A DNA stretch of 40,065 nt from Thermoactinomycetaceae bacterium (GTDB taxonomy: Bacteria; Bacillota; Bacilli; Thermoactinomycetales; Thermoactinomycetaceae): assembly GCA_025449975.1 (NCBI GenBank), contig JANWIG010000033.1, positions 1-40,065 of the forward strand. The letters run 5' to 3'. The stretch's first letter is position 1. Every line of letters begins with the position of its first letter. Shown here piece after piece: positions 23,187 through 30,595 of the stretch. The notes beneath the pieces are model-generated. The model did not search any database, was not told the origin of the DNA, and was given only the letters and a program-made list of their open reading frames with translations. Position numbers and translations under genes: made by a program.

Positions 23187-23466
23187 CCATCCACCTCTAT
23201 TCCTCTTGGTATGTTCCCAATTATAATACAAGATACTAAAATTCAAAATATCTGCTTTATATCTTGCATATAATATACGCTATTTCAAGAGAATACTATT
23301 TTTATTATTAATACCTTTATACAACATTCCAAAAAAATATATCAAACCGCCTATATTACCAAAATTGTTATTATTGGGCAGTTTGATTCTTTTGGGAAGT
23401 GGATCATATTTGCCGATTTTAGGGGAAAACAACTCAAGAATCCCACGATTTCAGTGTATGAAAATG
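23187..23466. other. AT-rich intergenic region after the RiPP operon
   Basis: It contains a promoter-like TATAAT (23220-23225) for the FAD enzyme gene. On the + strand, 23376-23475 is an open stretch ending in SRIPRFQCMKMST, which recalls the end of some transposases but is too short to identify. No clear terminator for the RiPP operon is visible. Confidence 0.4.
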
Positions 23467-24702
23467 TCAACATGAGTTTGAAATCGTTTGAACAAGCAAC
23501 CATTTATCTTCCCACTCACGTGCTTGATCCTCGCATAATAGCATGCGAGCGGTCATGATTCCAATCTTATAAGCATTAAACCGCAGAGGTAATTGAGACA
23601 AGCAGCGGTTGGCAGTGGTAAAAGCCGCTTCATACTGACCAGAACGATATTCACAAAGCAGGCGTAATTGCAAGCTATGTGCTTGAAGAGTATCCACAAG
23701 CTGCCCCTCCGCACGTTGGAACCAAAGCGCGGCTTCTTTATATTGTTGTTGACATAATAAATAAAGTCCAATCGAGTAACCTAGCCAGGTAGCTCGATCT
23801 CCGTGTAAACGCGCCTGCTCATAACAATGATAGGCTTCAAATAATTGGGACATTTGTAGAGCTAACAATCCTCTTACCGTCCAGCCTACCCCATCTAGCT
23901 CCTCCAGCTCACTTTTCCACAGTGCCTGATACTTCTCTATTTGGATTTCTTTCTGTCCTGAAATAATTTCCATGCTCTCGACTGCATATTTTTGTCGACG
24001 TGCAGTTAATGGTTGAATTTGATATCCACACCGATTAGCAACCTCTTGACCCAACCAGCGATAACTTTCTGGTAAAAAACCGCTGAATATGGAGTAGGTC
24101 ATTGTCTGCAATTGATCGGTTAGACAACATTGTTGCAGCTGTTCACATACTTCTGAAACGGTGTGAACGAGCTTACCATCTTCTCCATAGAAAAAATCCA
24201 AATCCATATCTACTCTACACGGTTGAAAGAAATGAAGGGTAGATAGACGACGCAGGGTCGTAATCTCTATAAGGAGACCAGATACAATGACCGAAACAGA
24301 AGTACGATGGTAACGAAAGGTTTGCAAAACCTCTTCACCATGTCCGGGGATTAATGATAACATTTCCCATAAAATTTTTCCTAGCTGACCCACAGTATAA
24401 AAGGTTGGCTCTGGAATAACCCACACTAGCCGCTTTAATAGACCAATCTGAGCAGCAGCATAAAGAAAATTATCTAATCCGTAAGCGAATGTAGAATCAT
24501 CTCGAAAAGGGATATCGCGATTTAGCAAGGACAGTTCTTTACTGCTCGTCGCCTGTCGAATTCGCTGTAGCTGAGATAATTCAATTTTTTTAAAATCTAG
24601 ATGGCGGTCAAATACCAAAATCGTTTCATTTTGGTAACCCATTTCATGCCAAAAAGCCAAAACTTCCCCATGTTCTTCAAATGTGTAGAGAATGGGCTTC
24701 AT
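23467..24702 (-). CDS. UPF0489/arginase-fold protein, candidate peptide arginase (Arg to ornithine) of the RiPP cluster
   Basis: A 411-residue protein. Two metal-site motifs of the arginase/deacetylase fold are visible: Asp32-x-His34-x-Asp36 (VFDRHLDFKK) and Asp165-x-Asp167-x-Asp169 (RVDMDLDFF). Between them, GLDNFLYAAAQIG (75-87) resembles the UPF0489 family, which includes the OspR-type peptide arginases that turn Arg into ornithine within RiPP precursors. The last ~150 residues form TPR-like helix pairs (from about WTVRGLLALQMSQLFEAYH), perhaps for peptide binding. The core of the nearby precursor has one Arg per repeat, which fits. It starts one base after the preceding gene, as the last gene of the operon. 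Free-arginine arginase (rocF) is encoded separately at 38402-39313. Confidence 0.72.
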   Translation of the reverse strand: MKPILYTFEEHGEVLAFWHEMGYQNETILVFDRHLDFKKIELSQLQRIRQATSSKELSLLNRDIPFRDDSTFAYGLDNFLYAAAQIGLLKRLVWVIPEPTFYTVGQLGKILWEMLSLIPGHGEEVLQTFRYHRTSVSVIVSGLLIEITTLRRLSTLHFFQPCRVDMDLDFFYGEDGKLVHTVSEVCEQLQQCCLTDQLQTMTYSIFSGFLPESYRWLGQEVANRCGYQIQPLTARRQKYAVESMEIISGQKEIQIEKYQALWKSELEELDGVGWTVRGLLALQMSQLFEAYHCYEQARLHGDRATWLGYSIGLYLLCQQQYKEAALWFQRAEGQLVDTLQAHSLQLRLLCEYRSGQYEAAFTTANRCLSQLPLRFNAYKIGIMTARMLLCEDQAREWEDKWLLVQTISNSC

Positions 24703-24703
24703 A

Positions 24704-25528
24704 TTAACCGATCAGTCCCAACATAGCTAGCTTATTCTGAATCCTTTGCAGATCCTGCTGTGAAACAGCAAACCGCTCACACAATGACACTTCAGCTCGC
24801 TCAATTGCCTTGTACTCCCCTAGTCGAATCATTTCTATCGTCAGCTCATCGATAGGACCTTTAATCAACGTTTTCTCCGTAGCAGCATACAGAAAAGGGA
24901 TCTCAGATTCCGCCTGCTCCTGCATTTCTACAGGACGATTCACCAATGCGGCAACAATTTGGCTGGGAAAATACTGAACAGCATAGAACACCTTTCCATT
25001 ACAGATGACTTGATCTGTTTTTACGACAAAGTGTGGATCTTTATTTATTACTAAGATAGATAGAAGACTGGTTAAGAATTCATGCGTTAACATAAGCTTG
25101 TTATAAGGATTAGCTTTAATAAAAGGAGAATAGTTTTTAAGAAAATAATAAAACGCTTCTTCTACACAGATACCCTCTCCACCGAAAGGAACCTCTCGAT
25201 AGTCATCAAAAAAAGAGGTCTCCATAAATTCATACATCAGTTCAATGGAATTGATTTGCAAATTTTTTAGCTCCTGAAACACGCTTGGATAAGCTTGTAA
25301 TAATCCACCATTTGTATCTAAGTTTCCAGATAGTAAATTACGACAGATATTTTTTGCTGTCGCTTGAAGCTCTTCATGATCGATCGTCCTTAACTGTTGC
25401 AAATCCCATTCAGACAAATCCAGGAACTGATGATTTCCCTCTAAAAAAGCTTGACGATATGATCTTTTAAATAAAAGTCGATACAACGCTTCTGGTAAAG
25501 AGAGAAACGGATTTACTGCTTGGCCCAT
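24704..25528 (-). CDS. Partner protein of the DUF692/MNIO enzyme (putative)
   Basis: A 274-residue soluble protein encoded directly after the MNIO gene and overlapping it by 16 bases. The N-terminal part, LPEALYRLLFKRSYRQAFLE, followed by DLSEWDLQQLRTIDHEEL, resembles the small N-terminal domains seen in several RiPP partner proteins. The middle GICVEEAFYYFLKNYSPF resembles the partner proteins that accompany DUF692 enzymes (HvfC/MbnC-like in role, not clearly in family). The position strongly suggests that it recruits the precursor or stabilises the MNIO. No catalytic motif is seen. The family is not firmly recognised. Confidence 0.6.
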   Translation of the reverse strand: MGQAVNPFLSLPEALYRLLFKRSYRQAFLEGNHQFLDLSEWDLQQLRTIDHEELQATAKNICRNLLSGNLDTNGGLLQAYPSVFQELKNLQINSIELMYEFMETSFFDDYREVPFGGEGICVEEAFYYFLKNYSPFIKANPYNKLMLTHEFLTSLLSILVINKDPHFVVKTDQVICNGKVFYAVQYFPSQIVAALVNRPVEMQEQAESEIPFLYAATEKTLIKGPIDELTIEMIRLGEYKAIERAEVSLCERFAVSQQDLQRIQNKLAMLGLIG

Positions 25529-26478
25529 TTTTCCACAACCTCTCTCATCCGCTGATAGTTGCGTTGTGATTTGGGAATCAAAATTCCTTCATTCGTATAC
25601 TTTGGATCTTCGTAAGTGACCGCTTTCGCATTGGGACAACGAGGGAGCATATAAGAAAGCAAGTCGATTTGCTCATCCAACAACACACCATGATGAAGAT
25701 CACGAAATTTCCCATTAATAATTTGACAACCTGACAGATGAAATTCAAAACAATACTCATATGGCAGCTTTTCTAAGCCCTCAAACATCCGCTCGCCGGT
25801 ACGCCCACATAACCACTGATAGCTAAGAATATGACCGATATCGATCGTAACAGGTGAATTGGTTTCTTCGGCAATGATCCGGAAATATTCGTAAGCATCC
25901 ATCTCACCGATAAAAAAGTTGGTCCCTTCTGTAAACCCAGCAAACTCGATCGAGAGAGGCGCTATTAGATTCTCTTGATATTCACGAATATTACGAATAC
26001 ATGCTTTTAAACCTTCTAACGTCATCAATGGAGGAAGAGGAAATGGAACTGTTTTCCCACCGACGGACCAGAGACCGAGGTCTTCCACAATCCATTTTAG
26101 ATCATATCGTTCGATCAATTGATTGGTAAATTGGATAATCAACGATTTATCATATTCTTCCATTGCTCCCATATTTAAAATCGTCTGATGGAAAGCCCTC
26201 GCTTTTAAATTGGGAACAGCTGCAAAGAGTGCGTCATAGGCTTCAAAATATTCTTGAGCATTTAACCTGTTGCGGTTCTTCGGCTGATAGGCAATAAATA
26301 AATAATTAAATTGACCATGATACTGATTAAAAAATTTGACCATTTTTTCGGAGATCGTGTCTTTTCCTTCTACTCTACGAACAAATCCCATCTCTTCGTC
26401 CCAAGGTAGATCCATACCTAATCCAAGACCCAATTTTTCTTCTACTTGAGGAAATCGAATAGAAGAGGTTGTACTCAT
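25513..26478 (-). CDS. DUF692 family multinuclear non-heme iron enzyme (MNIO), divergent
   Basis: A 321-residue TIM-barrel enzyme. The N-terminal GLGLGMDLPW is the DUF692 entry strand. Further matches are RAFHQTILNMGAM (conserved His), LWSVGGKTVPFPLPPLMT (the DLLPLP region), SIEFAGF with a conserved Glu, TIDIGHIL, FEFHLSG and DLHHG. These supply the His/Asp/Glu iron ligands. MNIO enzymes use two or three irons and O2 to rebuild Cys, Asp or other residues in RiPPs (MbnB, TglH, ChrH, ApyH). The usual SEH/SDH motif reads VED here, so the site differs. ATGA overlap with the rSAM gene shows coupling. The precursor lacks Cys, so a non-Cys substrate is implied. Confidence 0.85.
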   Translation of the reverse strand: MSTTSSIRFPQVEEKLGLGLGMDLPWDEEMGFVRRVEGKDTISEKMVKFFNQYHGQFNYLFIAYQPKNRNRLNAQEYFEAYDALFAAVPNLKARAFHQTILNMGAMEEYDKSLIIQFTNQLIERYDLKWIVEDLGLWSVGGKTVPFPLPPLMTLEGLKACIRNIREYQENLIAPLSIEFAGFTEGTNFFIGEMDAYEYFRIIAEETNSPVTIDIGHILSYQWLCGRTGERMFEGLEKLPYEYCFEFHLSGCQIINGKFRDLHHGVLLDEQIDLLSYMLPRCPNAKAVTYEDPKYTNEGILIPKSQRNYQRMREVVEKWAKQ

Positions 26479-28433
26479 TCATCCTCACCTACCTGATTTT
26501 TTGTTCGTGTGCCGATCCCACGATGAAGAAAACTCTTTAACAGATGCGATCCTTCGCTTAAATGAGGTGAACGCACTCGGAGAATAGCCCCCTCTTGCTT
26601 GATCACTTCTTCCGGAAAATGAAAAAACCGCTGCCAAAGCATATCGACAATAAACCGTCTCTCTTCCTTCCCCTCCCCCACGGATGCTTGAATCACTTTC
26701 ACCCAAGGATACAATTGAATCTCTTCCATCCTATCCCGATCTTGCTCATGGTTTTGCTCCCTTCGCGCATCGGGTGGGAGTTCATCATTTTTTTGTGGCT
26801 GTACATGACGGAAAATGGAGAGAAACTGTTCCAAACGCGATAAGAATGTATTTCCATCCGGGTAATGAAAGTCGTAACCCATTCGCCCCATTCCATAGTT
26901 CAACAAACGATTTCCTCTCAGTTGCGTGGTGGAGACAATCTGAATGCCATAACGCTCAGGATTTTCCGCTAAATACGTAGTCGGTTCCGCAACGAGCATC
27001 TGCATCACATCGATCCCGATCTTATCCGCATTGCGAAGAAGGAATTGAAGTGACTCTTGAAATTCCTCTTCGGTTTCATCTAAAATTCCTCCCATTATCG
27101 ACAAACGTAAAGGAATCTTTACTTGATGGAGGTTATCGATAATCTGCTGGTAATTGGAGGCTTTTACTCCTTTATCTAAACGATCTAGTAGCCGCTGTGA
27201 GTTTGTCTCATAACCGACTGACATTAAAACACACCCGCGCCTTTTTAGCTCCATACAAAAATCGAGATCTAGTAGTATATCTTCCAAGCGATTGCGTGTG
27301 CTGAACTGGATATGAATCCCTTGGTCATTGAGGATCCTCATCGCGTGAAGCACCAATCGCAAATTTGTATTTTCATCAACAAAGTTGATTCGATGAATTC
27401 CATAGGTCTCCACTAGAAATTTACATTCTTTAGCAATTTGGGAAGCGGTTTTTTGTTGGTAACTTTTTTGTTTATAAGAACGATTTCCATATGAGCAGAA
27501 AATACATCGACCCCAGTAACACCCTACACAAGTAATAAGCGAGAGATGAACCTCTTCATTTAGATAATGATGAATGGGCAAGTCACTAAAATCAGGAGGA
27601 GGAACATTTTTGAGATGCAAAGTAGAACGCTTAACTGTGTCGTCAGATAAAGGATTTTGAGTCCACAGCAAATCGGGGATCTCTTCTTTATGAACCAGAC
27701 CCTGTTGGTATTGCCATAACTTCAACATCGTCTCTTCTCCAGCTCCAATCCCAACGGCATCCACCCAATGTTTTATCATAAGATGCTGAATCAAATCAGT
27801 ATATCTCAACATCATCTGTTGTCCCCCAAAGACAATAAGCAGATCAGGAAAGCGTTGTTTGACCCATTTGGCTAACAGCAGGGAGGGTAAAATTTGACTG
27901 TAGTACGCAATCGAGACAGCAAAAATACTTGGTTTTCTCTTGTTAAGCAATTCGATCAATATTTGGTACAGGATTTGGGAAGGAAAATCATCGGTTGCCT
28001 CTAGCTCAAAGTGTTCTACTAGTCTGATCATCTGATCGAGTGAAGTGACTTCTCGTTTTAAAATCGAGCCTTCCAATAACAATTCGATCCCCTGCCGGAC
28101 AAATCGTACTGCGCGTTGCACGCTTTCTTCACTCGCCTGCTTTTTCCTAAACACCTGCTGATATAACTCTTCTTGGTGGGCAAGTAAATATTGCCCCATC
28201 TCCAAACGGTAGTGATGCTTTAGGTCTGAATGACCTCCTGCCATGATCCGATCGAGATAGTGTGTCAAAGCGGATTTTGTAAATAGCAGATGGCATAAGC
28301 GAATATTCAAATCAAATGGATAAATGTTAGCACCATGCTTGCGCAAATAAGCTGTAATCATCGGTAAACTCAGATATGGAAACAAACGAGCTTCTGTAGT
28401 GGGTGGAAAGACAAGCAAAATCTCTTTGTTCAT
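26475..28433 (-). CDS. Cobalamin-binding-domain radical SAM enzyme of the RiPP cluster
   Basis: A 652-residue protein. Residues ~1-290 include a B12-binding-like Rossmann part (FAVSIAYYSQILPSLLLAKW, then LLIVFGGQQ). The radical SAM core starts with C302-x2-C305-x4-C310-x2-C313 (TCVGCYWGRCIFCSYGNR), the C-x4-C-x2-C variant of the 4Fe-4S motif seen in many B12-type family members. IHRINFVDENTNL, RLSIMGGILDETEEEFQESLQF and a GYETNSQRLLDRLDKG segment continue the barrel. Family members methylate unactivated carbons or make C-C/C-X links in peptides. Ribosome site AAGGTG. It is the first large gene after the precursor, separated from it by an attenuator. Confidence 0.85.
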   Translation of the reverse strand: MNKEILLVFPPTTEARLFPYLSLPMITAYLRKHGANIYPFDLNIRLCHLLFTKSALTHYLDRIMAGGHSDLKHHYRLEMGQYLLAHQEELYQQVFRKKQASEESVQRAVRFVRQGIELLLEGSILKREVTSLDQMIRLVEHFELEATDDFPSQILYQILIELLNKRKPSIFAVSIAYYSQILPSLLLAKWVKQRFPDLLIVFGGQQMMLRYTDLIQHLMIKHWVDAVGIGAGEETMLKLWQYQQGLVHKEEIPDLLWTQNPLSDDTVKRSTLHLKNVPPPDFSDLPIHHYLNEEVHLSLITCVGCYWGRCIFCSYGNRSYKQKSYQQKTASQIAKECKFLVETYGIHRINFVDENTNLRLVLHAMRILNDQGIHIQFSTRNRLEDILLDLDFCMELKRRGCVLMSVGYETNSQRLLDRLDKGVKASNYQQIIDNLHQVKIPLRLSIMGGILDETEEEFQESLQFLLRNADKIGIDVMQMLVAEPTTYLAENPERYGIQIVSTTQLRGNRLLNYGMGRMGYDFHYPDGNTFLSRLEQFLSIFRHVQPQKNDELPPDARREQNHEQDRDRMEEIQLYPWVKVIQASVGEGKEERRFIVDMLWQRFFHFPEEVIKQEGAILRVRSPHLSEGSHLLKSFLHRGIGTRTKNQVGEDE

Positions 28434-28528
28434 ATCACTACACCTTTCTTAAAGGAGTTATCGAATACAAATGGCGCAAGCATTGAGAAAGAAACTTCTC
28501 TCTAACCTTGTCCAATATTTCAAATGAT

Positions 28529-28549
28529 AAAAAAGGGGGATGTCCCCCT
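28529..28549 (-). terminator. Attenuator hairpin between precursor and enzymes
   Basis: On the minus strand AGGGGGA pairs with TCCCCCT (7 bp at most, very short loop), followed by six T. It lies 7 bases past the precursor stop. Partial read-through would give much more precursor than enzyme mRNA, the usual design in RiPP operons. Confidence 0.85.
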
Positions 28550-28555
28550 ATCCAT

Positions 28556-28756
28556 CTATCCTTTAAATCGGAAGGCATGAAAAGCATTACCCACCTTTAA
28601 TTCTTTCGCTTCAATCACATCCAACTCTTCCAACGAAGATTTAAACCGGAAGGCATGAAAGGCATTGCCTACTTTCAATTCTTTCGCTTCCACTACGTCC
28701 AATTCATCCAGAGAAGCTTGTAAACGGGGATGTCTCACCTCTTGTTGTTTTTTCAC
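28556..28756 (-). CDS. Two-repeat RiPP precursor peptide
   Basis: This 66-residue peptide starts with GTG after a near-perfect ribosome site (AGGAGGTGA, 6 bases). The first 14 residues are basic (MKKQQEVRHPRLQA). The rest is two units of 26 residues (15-40 and 41-66) that differ at only a few positions. Each unit has an acidic, amphipathic half (ELDVVEAKELKVG in unit 1) and an identical end NAFHAFRFK. The acidic half looks like an in-repeat recognition sequence and the aromatic end like the core. There is no Cys, Ser in the core, or double-Gly export site; each core has one Arg, one His, three Phe and one Asn. It is followed by an attenuator and the modifying enzymes. Confidence 0.82.
   Translation of the reverse strand: MKKQQEVRHPRLQASLDELDVVEAKELKVGNAFHAFRFKSSLEELDVIEAKELKVGNAFHAFRFKG
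28559..28714 (-). repeat. Tandem 78-bp repeat inside the precursor gene
   Basis: Unit 1 is 28637-28714 and unit 2 is 28559-28636. The DNA differs mainly at third codon positions while the peptide stays nearly identical, so the repeats are held by purifying selection and are not a recent copy. Confidence 0.9.
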
Positions 28757-28762
28757 TTTGAA

Positions 28763-28819
28763 TCACCTCCTAGACTGGACCAATGAAAAGCATCGGTTTG
28801 CAAACTCGTAATGATTCAT
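28763..28819 (-). CDS. Upstream ORF MNHYEFANRCFSLVQSRR, coupled to the precursor
   Basis: This 18-codon ORF has a Shine-Dalgarno sequence (AGGTGA, 7 bases before the ATG). Its TGA lies within the precursor ribosome site (AGGAGGTGA), so its translation could govern precursor translation. It contains a Cys, which the precursor lacks. It may be a leader peptide, a second tiny substrate, or chance. Confidence 0.35.
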   Translation of the reverse strand: MNHYEFANRCFSLVQSRR

Positions 28820-28888
28820 TTCATGGTCACCTGTTTCGATGTCATCCTTTAAAAAAAGAGACAAAGCAAATGACTTATTACATAATTT

Positions 28889-28917
28889 ATAATAACACAT
28901 TTATTCTGAAAAAACAA
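28889..28917 (-). promoter_or_regulatory. Putative precursor promoter
   Basis: On the minus strand TTGTTT (28912-28917), 17 bases and TATTAT (28889-28894). Transcription would start near 28882, about 125 bases before the precursor GTG. A separate perfect TTGACA lies 22 bases farther upstream without a good -10. Confidence 0.45.
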
Positions 28918-29161
28918 TAATTAAACTATCTTCTGTCAATAAAGTTTCCAATCTCCTTCTTATATGGTATATTTAAGCGGGATGATTAAAAAAAGTCCTT
29001 TTTACTTTCAGATTCTCCTATTTTTTAGTTAAATTCCTTAGCCATTCCTCTGAATATGATGATTAAAAATAACTTCCGAATTATTTCCTGATTATTATCT
29101 CTATTAAAAAATGTAAGATTTCCTTGATTGTTATTTTAGTTCTTTAACAGGAGGGAAACTC

Positions 29162-30535
29162 TTGTCCACTCGTACCAATTTACATTTCCTAATTATCTCG
29201 ATCTCCATCGGTGTATTTGCTAGTGTGATGAGTACTTCTATGCTTTCAATCGCTTTTCCTGATCTAATCAAAACATTTAATATCAATTATCAAACCTTGC
29301 ATTGGAGAAATATTTTATTTTTTGCTTTGTTCGCAGTTGGCTTACCTTTCTTCGGTAAATTGGCTGATCATGTAGGAGCAAGGAGACAGTTTTTTCTTGG
29401 GATTATTCTTTTTACCTTTGCCACTCTAATGAGCGGACTGGTCAGCAATTGGTATCTATTCTTATTTTTCCAAGCTTTTCAGGCGATTGCCGATGCGATG
29501 ATTGTCCCTGTCCAAGTTATCTTTATTCGTCTTTGTTTTCCAGAAAATAAGATTGGTTGGGCTTTTGGATGGTTCTCTGCAACCTTAGCCACTGCCAGCC
29601 TCATCGGTCCAGCTTTAGGTGGTTTGATCCTCAAATATTTTACTTGGCAATTCATCTTCTATATTTTGTCTGGAATTTCGTTGATCGCTTTGATCCTTTC
29701 TTCCTTAAGCTTACCAAAAAATATTCCCCAAACATCGAAAAACAAAGTTCCCTTTCTCGGTGGAATCGGACTTTTAATGATGGTGATCTCTTTACAAATC
29801 CTCTTTATGGAACAGGTTGGTCCATTGGGAAAAATTGTTTGCTGCTTTATGGCTCTACTTGGACTAATCGCTGTCATTTATGTCCAAGTACATAAAAAGG
29901 GAGAAGCGTCGATTTTCCCAACTGGAGCTTTTAAGAATCAAACGTTTATTCTTGCTTGTATAAGAGTCTTCTGCCTCTTTCTCGTCACCAATGCGATTGT
30001 TTTATACGCTCCTAGCTATCTACGAGATGTGCATGGCTTCCCAGCTGATTGGATTGGTTGGGTGATTATTATCGAATCGATCATCGACCTGTTTATTGCT
30101 GGGATGGCTGGACGTGCAGCCGATTCCCGTCCACGTACAGCATTGGCCATCGGCATGTCTCTCTCTTTGGCAGCATCGATTTTTTTCTGGTTTAGCGGAC
30201 ACCTTCACCATATTTTTTGGTTTGGACTGATCTATTTGGTACTTGGCTTAGGGGGAACAATCACCATGCCTTCTCAAAACAAAATCGCTTTAATGGCTGT
30301 TCCTCCTGAAAAAACAGGCGAATTTATCGGCTTTTTTCAATTGATCCAGTTTGGCACAGGCGCATTTGCCGCAAGTATTTTTTCCCGGATTGTCGAAGGT
30401 CCTCAGCAAGGAACAATAAGTGTAGATGGCTTCCAGATGATGATTACCATCGCCATTCTCTTACAAATCATCGCCCTTCTTACAATGCTATTCGAACGTC
30501 GCAATATCCCTTCCAAAGTAAATCAGCCCACATAA
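29162..30535 (+). CDS. MFS exporter of the RiPP cluster (EmrB/QacA type)
   Basis: A 457-residue membrane protein of the DHA2-like drug exporter family. The N-terminal region has ASVMSTSMLSIAFPDLIKTF, the loop motif GKLADHVGARRQFFLG (near 64-79), and GPALGGLILKYFTWQFIFY (motif C, near 142-160), within about 12-14 hydrophobic helices. It starts with TTG, 7 bases after AGGAGGG; the next possible starts are far inside the first helix. It is divergent from the precursor operon and convergent with tldD, so it sits in the middle of the cluster. Export of, or self-resistance to, the mature peptide is inferred from position. Confidence 0.85.
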   Translation: MSTRTNLHFLIISISIGVFASVMSTSMLSIAFPDLIKTFNINYQTLHWRNILFFALFAVGLPFFGKLADHVGARRQFFLGIILFTFATLMSGLVSNWYLFLFFQAFQAIADAMIVPVQVIFIRLCFPENKIGWAFGWFSATLATASLIGPALGGLILKYFTWQFIFYILSGISLIALILSSLSLPKNIPQTSKNKVPFLGGIGLLMMVISLQILFMEQVGPLGKIVCCFMALLGLIAVIYVQVHKKGEASIFPTGAFKNQTFILACIRVFCLFLVTNAIVLYAPSYLRDVHGFPADWIGWVIIIESIIDLFIAGMAGRAADSRPRTALAIGMSLSLAASIFFWFSGHLHHIFWFGLIYLVLGLGGTITMPSQNKIALMAVPPEKTGEFIGFFQLIQFGTGAFAASIFSRIVEGPQQGTISVDGFQMMITIAILLQIIALLTMLFERRNIPSKVNQPT

Positions 30536-30553
30536 TCGATCTAAACGTCAAGT

Positions 30554-30593
30554 CAAAAACATCCCCATCCACTACTGGGAAGGGATGTTTTTG
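30554..30593. terminator. Bidirectional terminator between exporter and tldD-like gene
   Basis: CAAAAACATCCC (30554-30565) and GGGATGTTTTTG (30582-30593) pair perfectly over 12 bp. The arms carry the T-run for each direction. It lies between the convergent MFS and tldD-like stops. Confidence 0.88.
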
Positions 30594-30595
30594 AT

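Noticed and set aside
23340..23475. Possible transposase remnant ending SRIPRFQCMKMST
   Set aside because: Too short, without inverted repeats or a target duplication, to assign to an insertion sequence.
26485..26980. Several 65-98 codon ORFs in other frames over the radical SAM gene
   Set aside because: They are shadows of the real coding frame, without ribosome sites.
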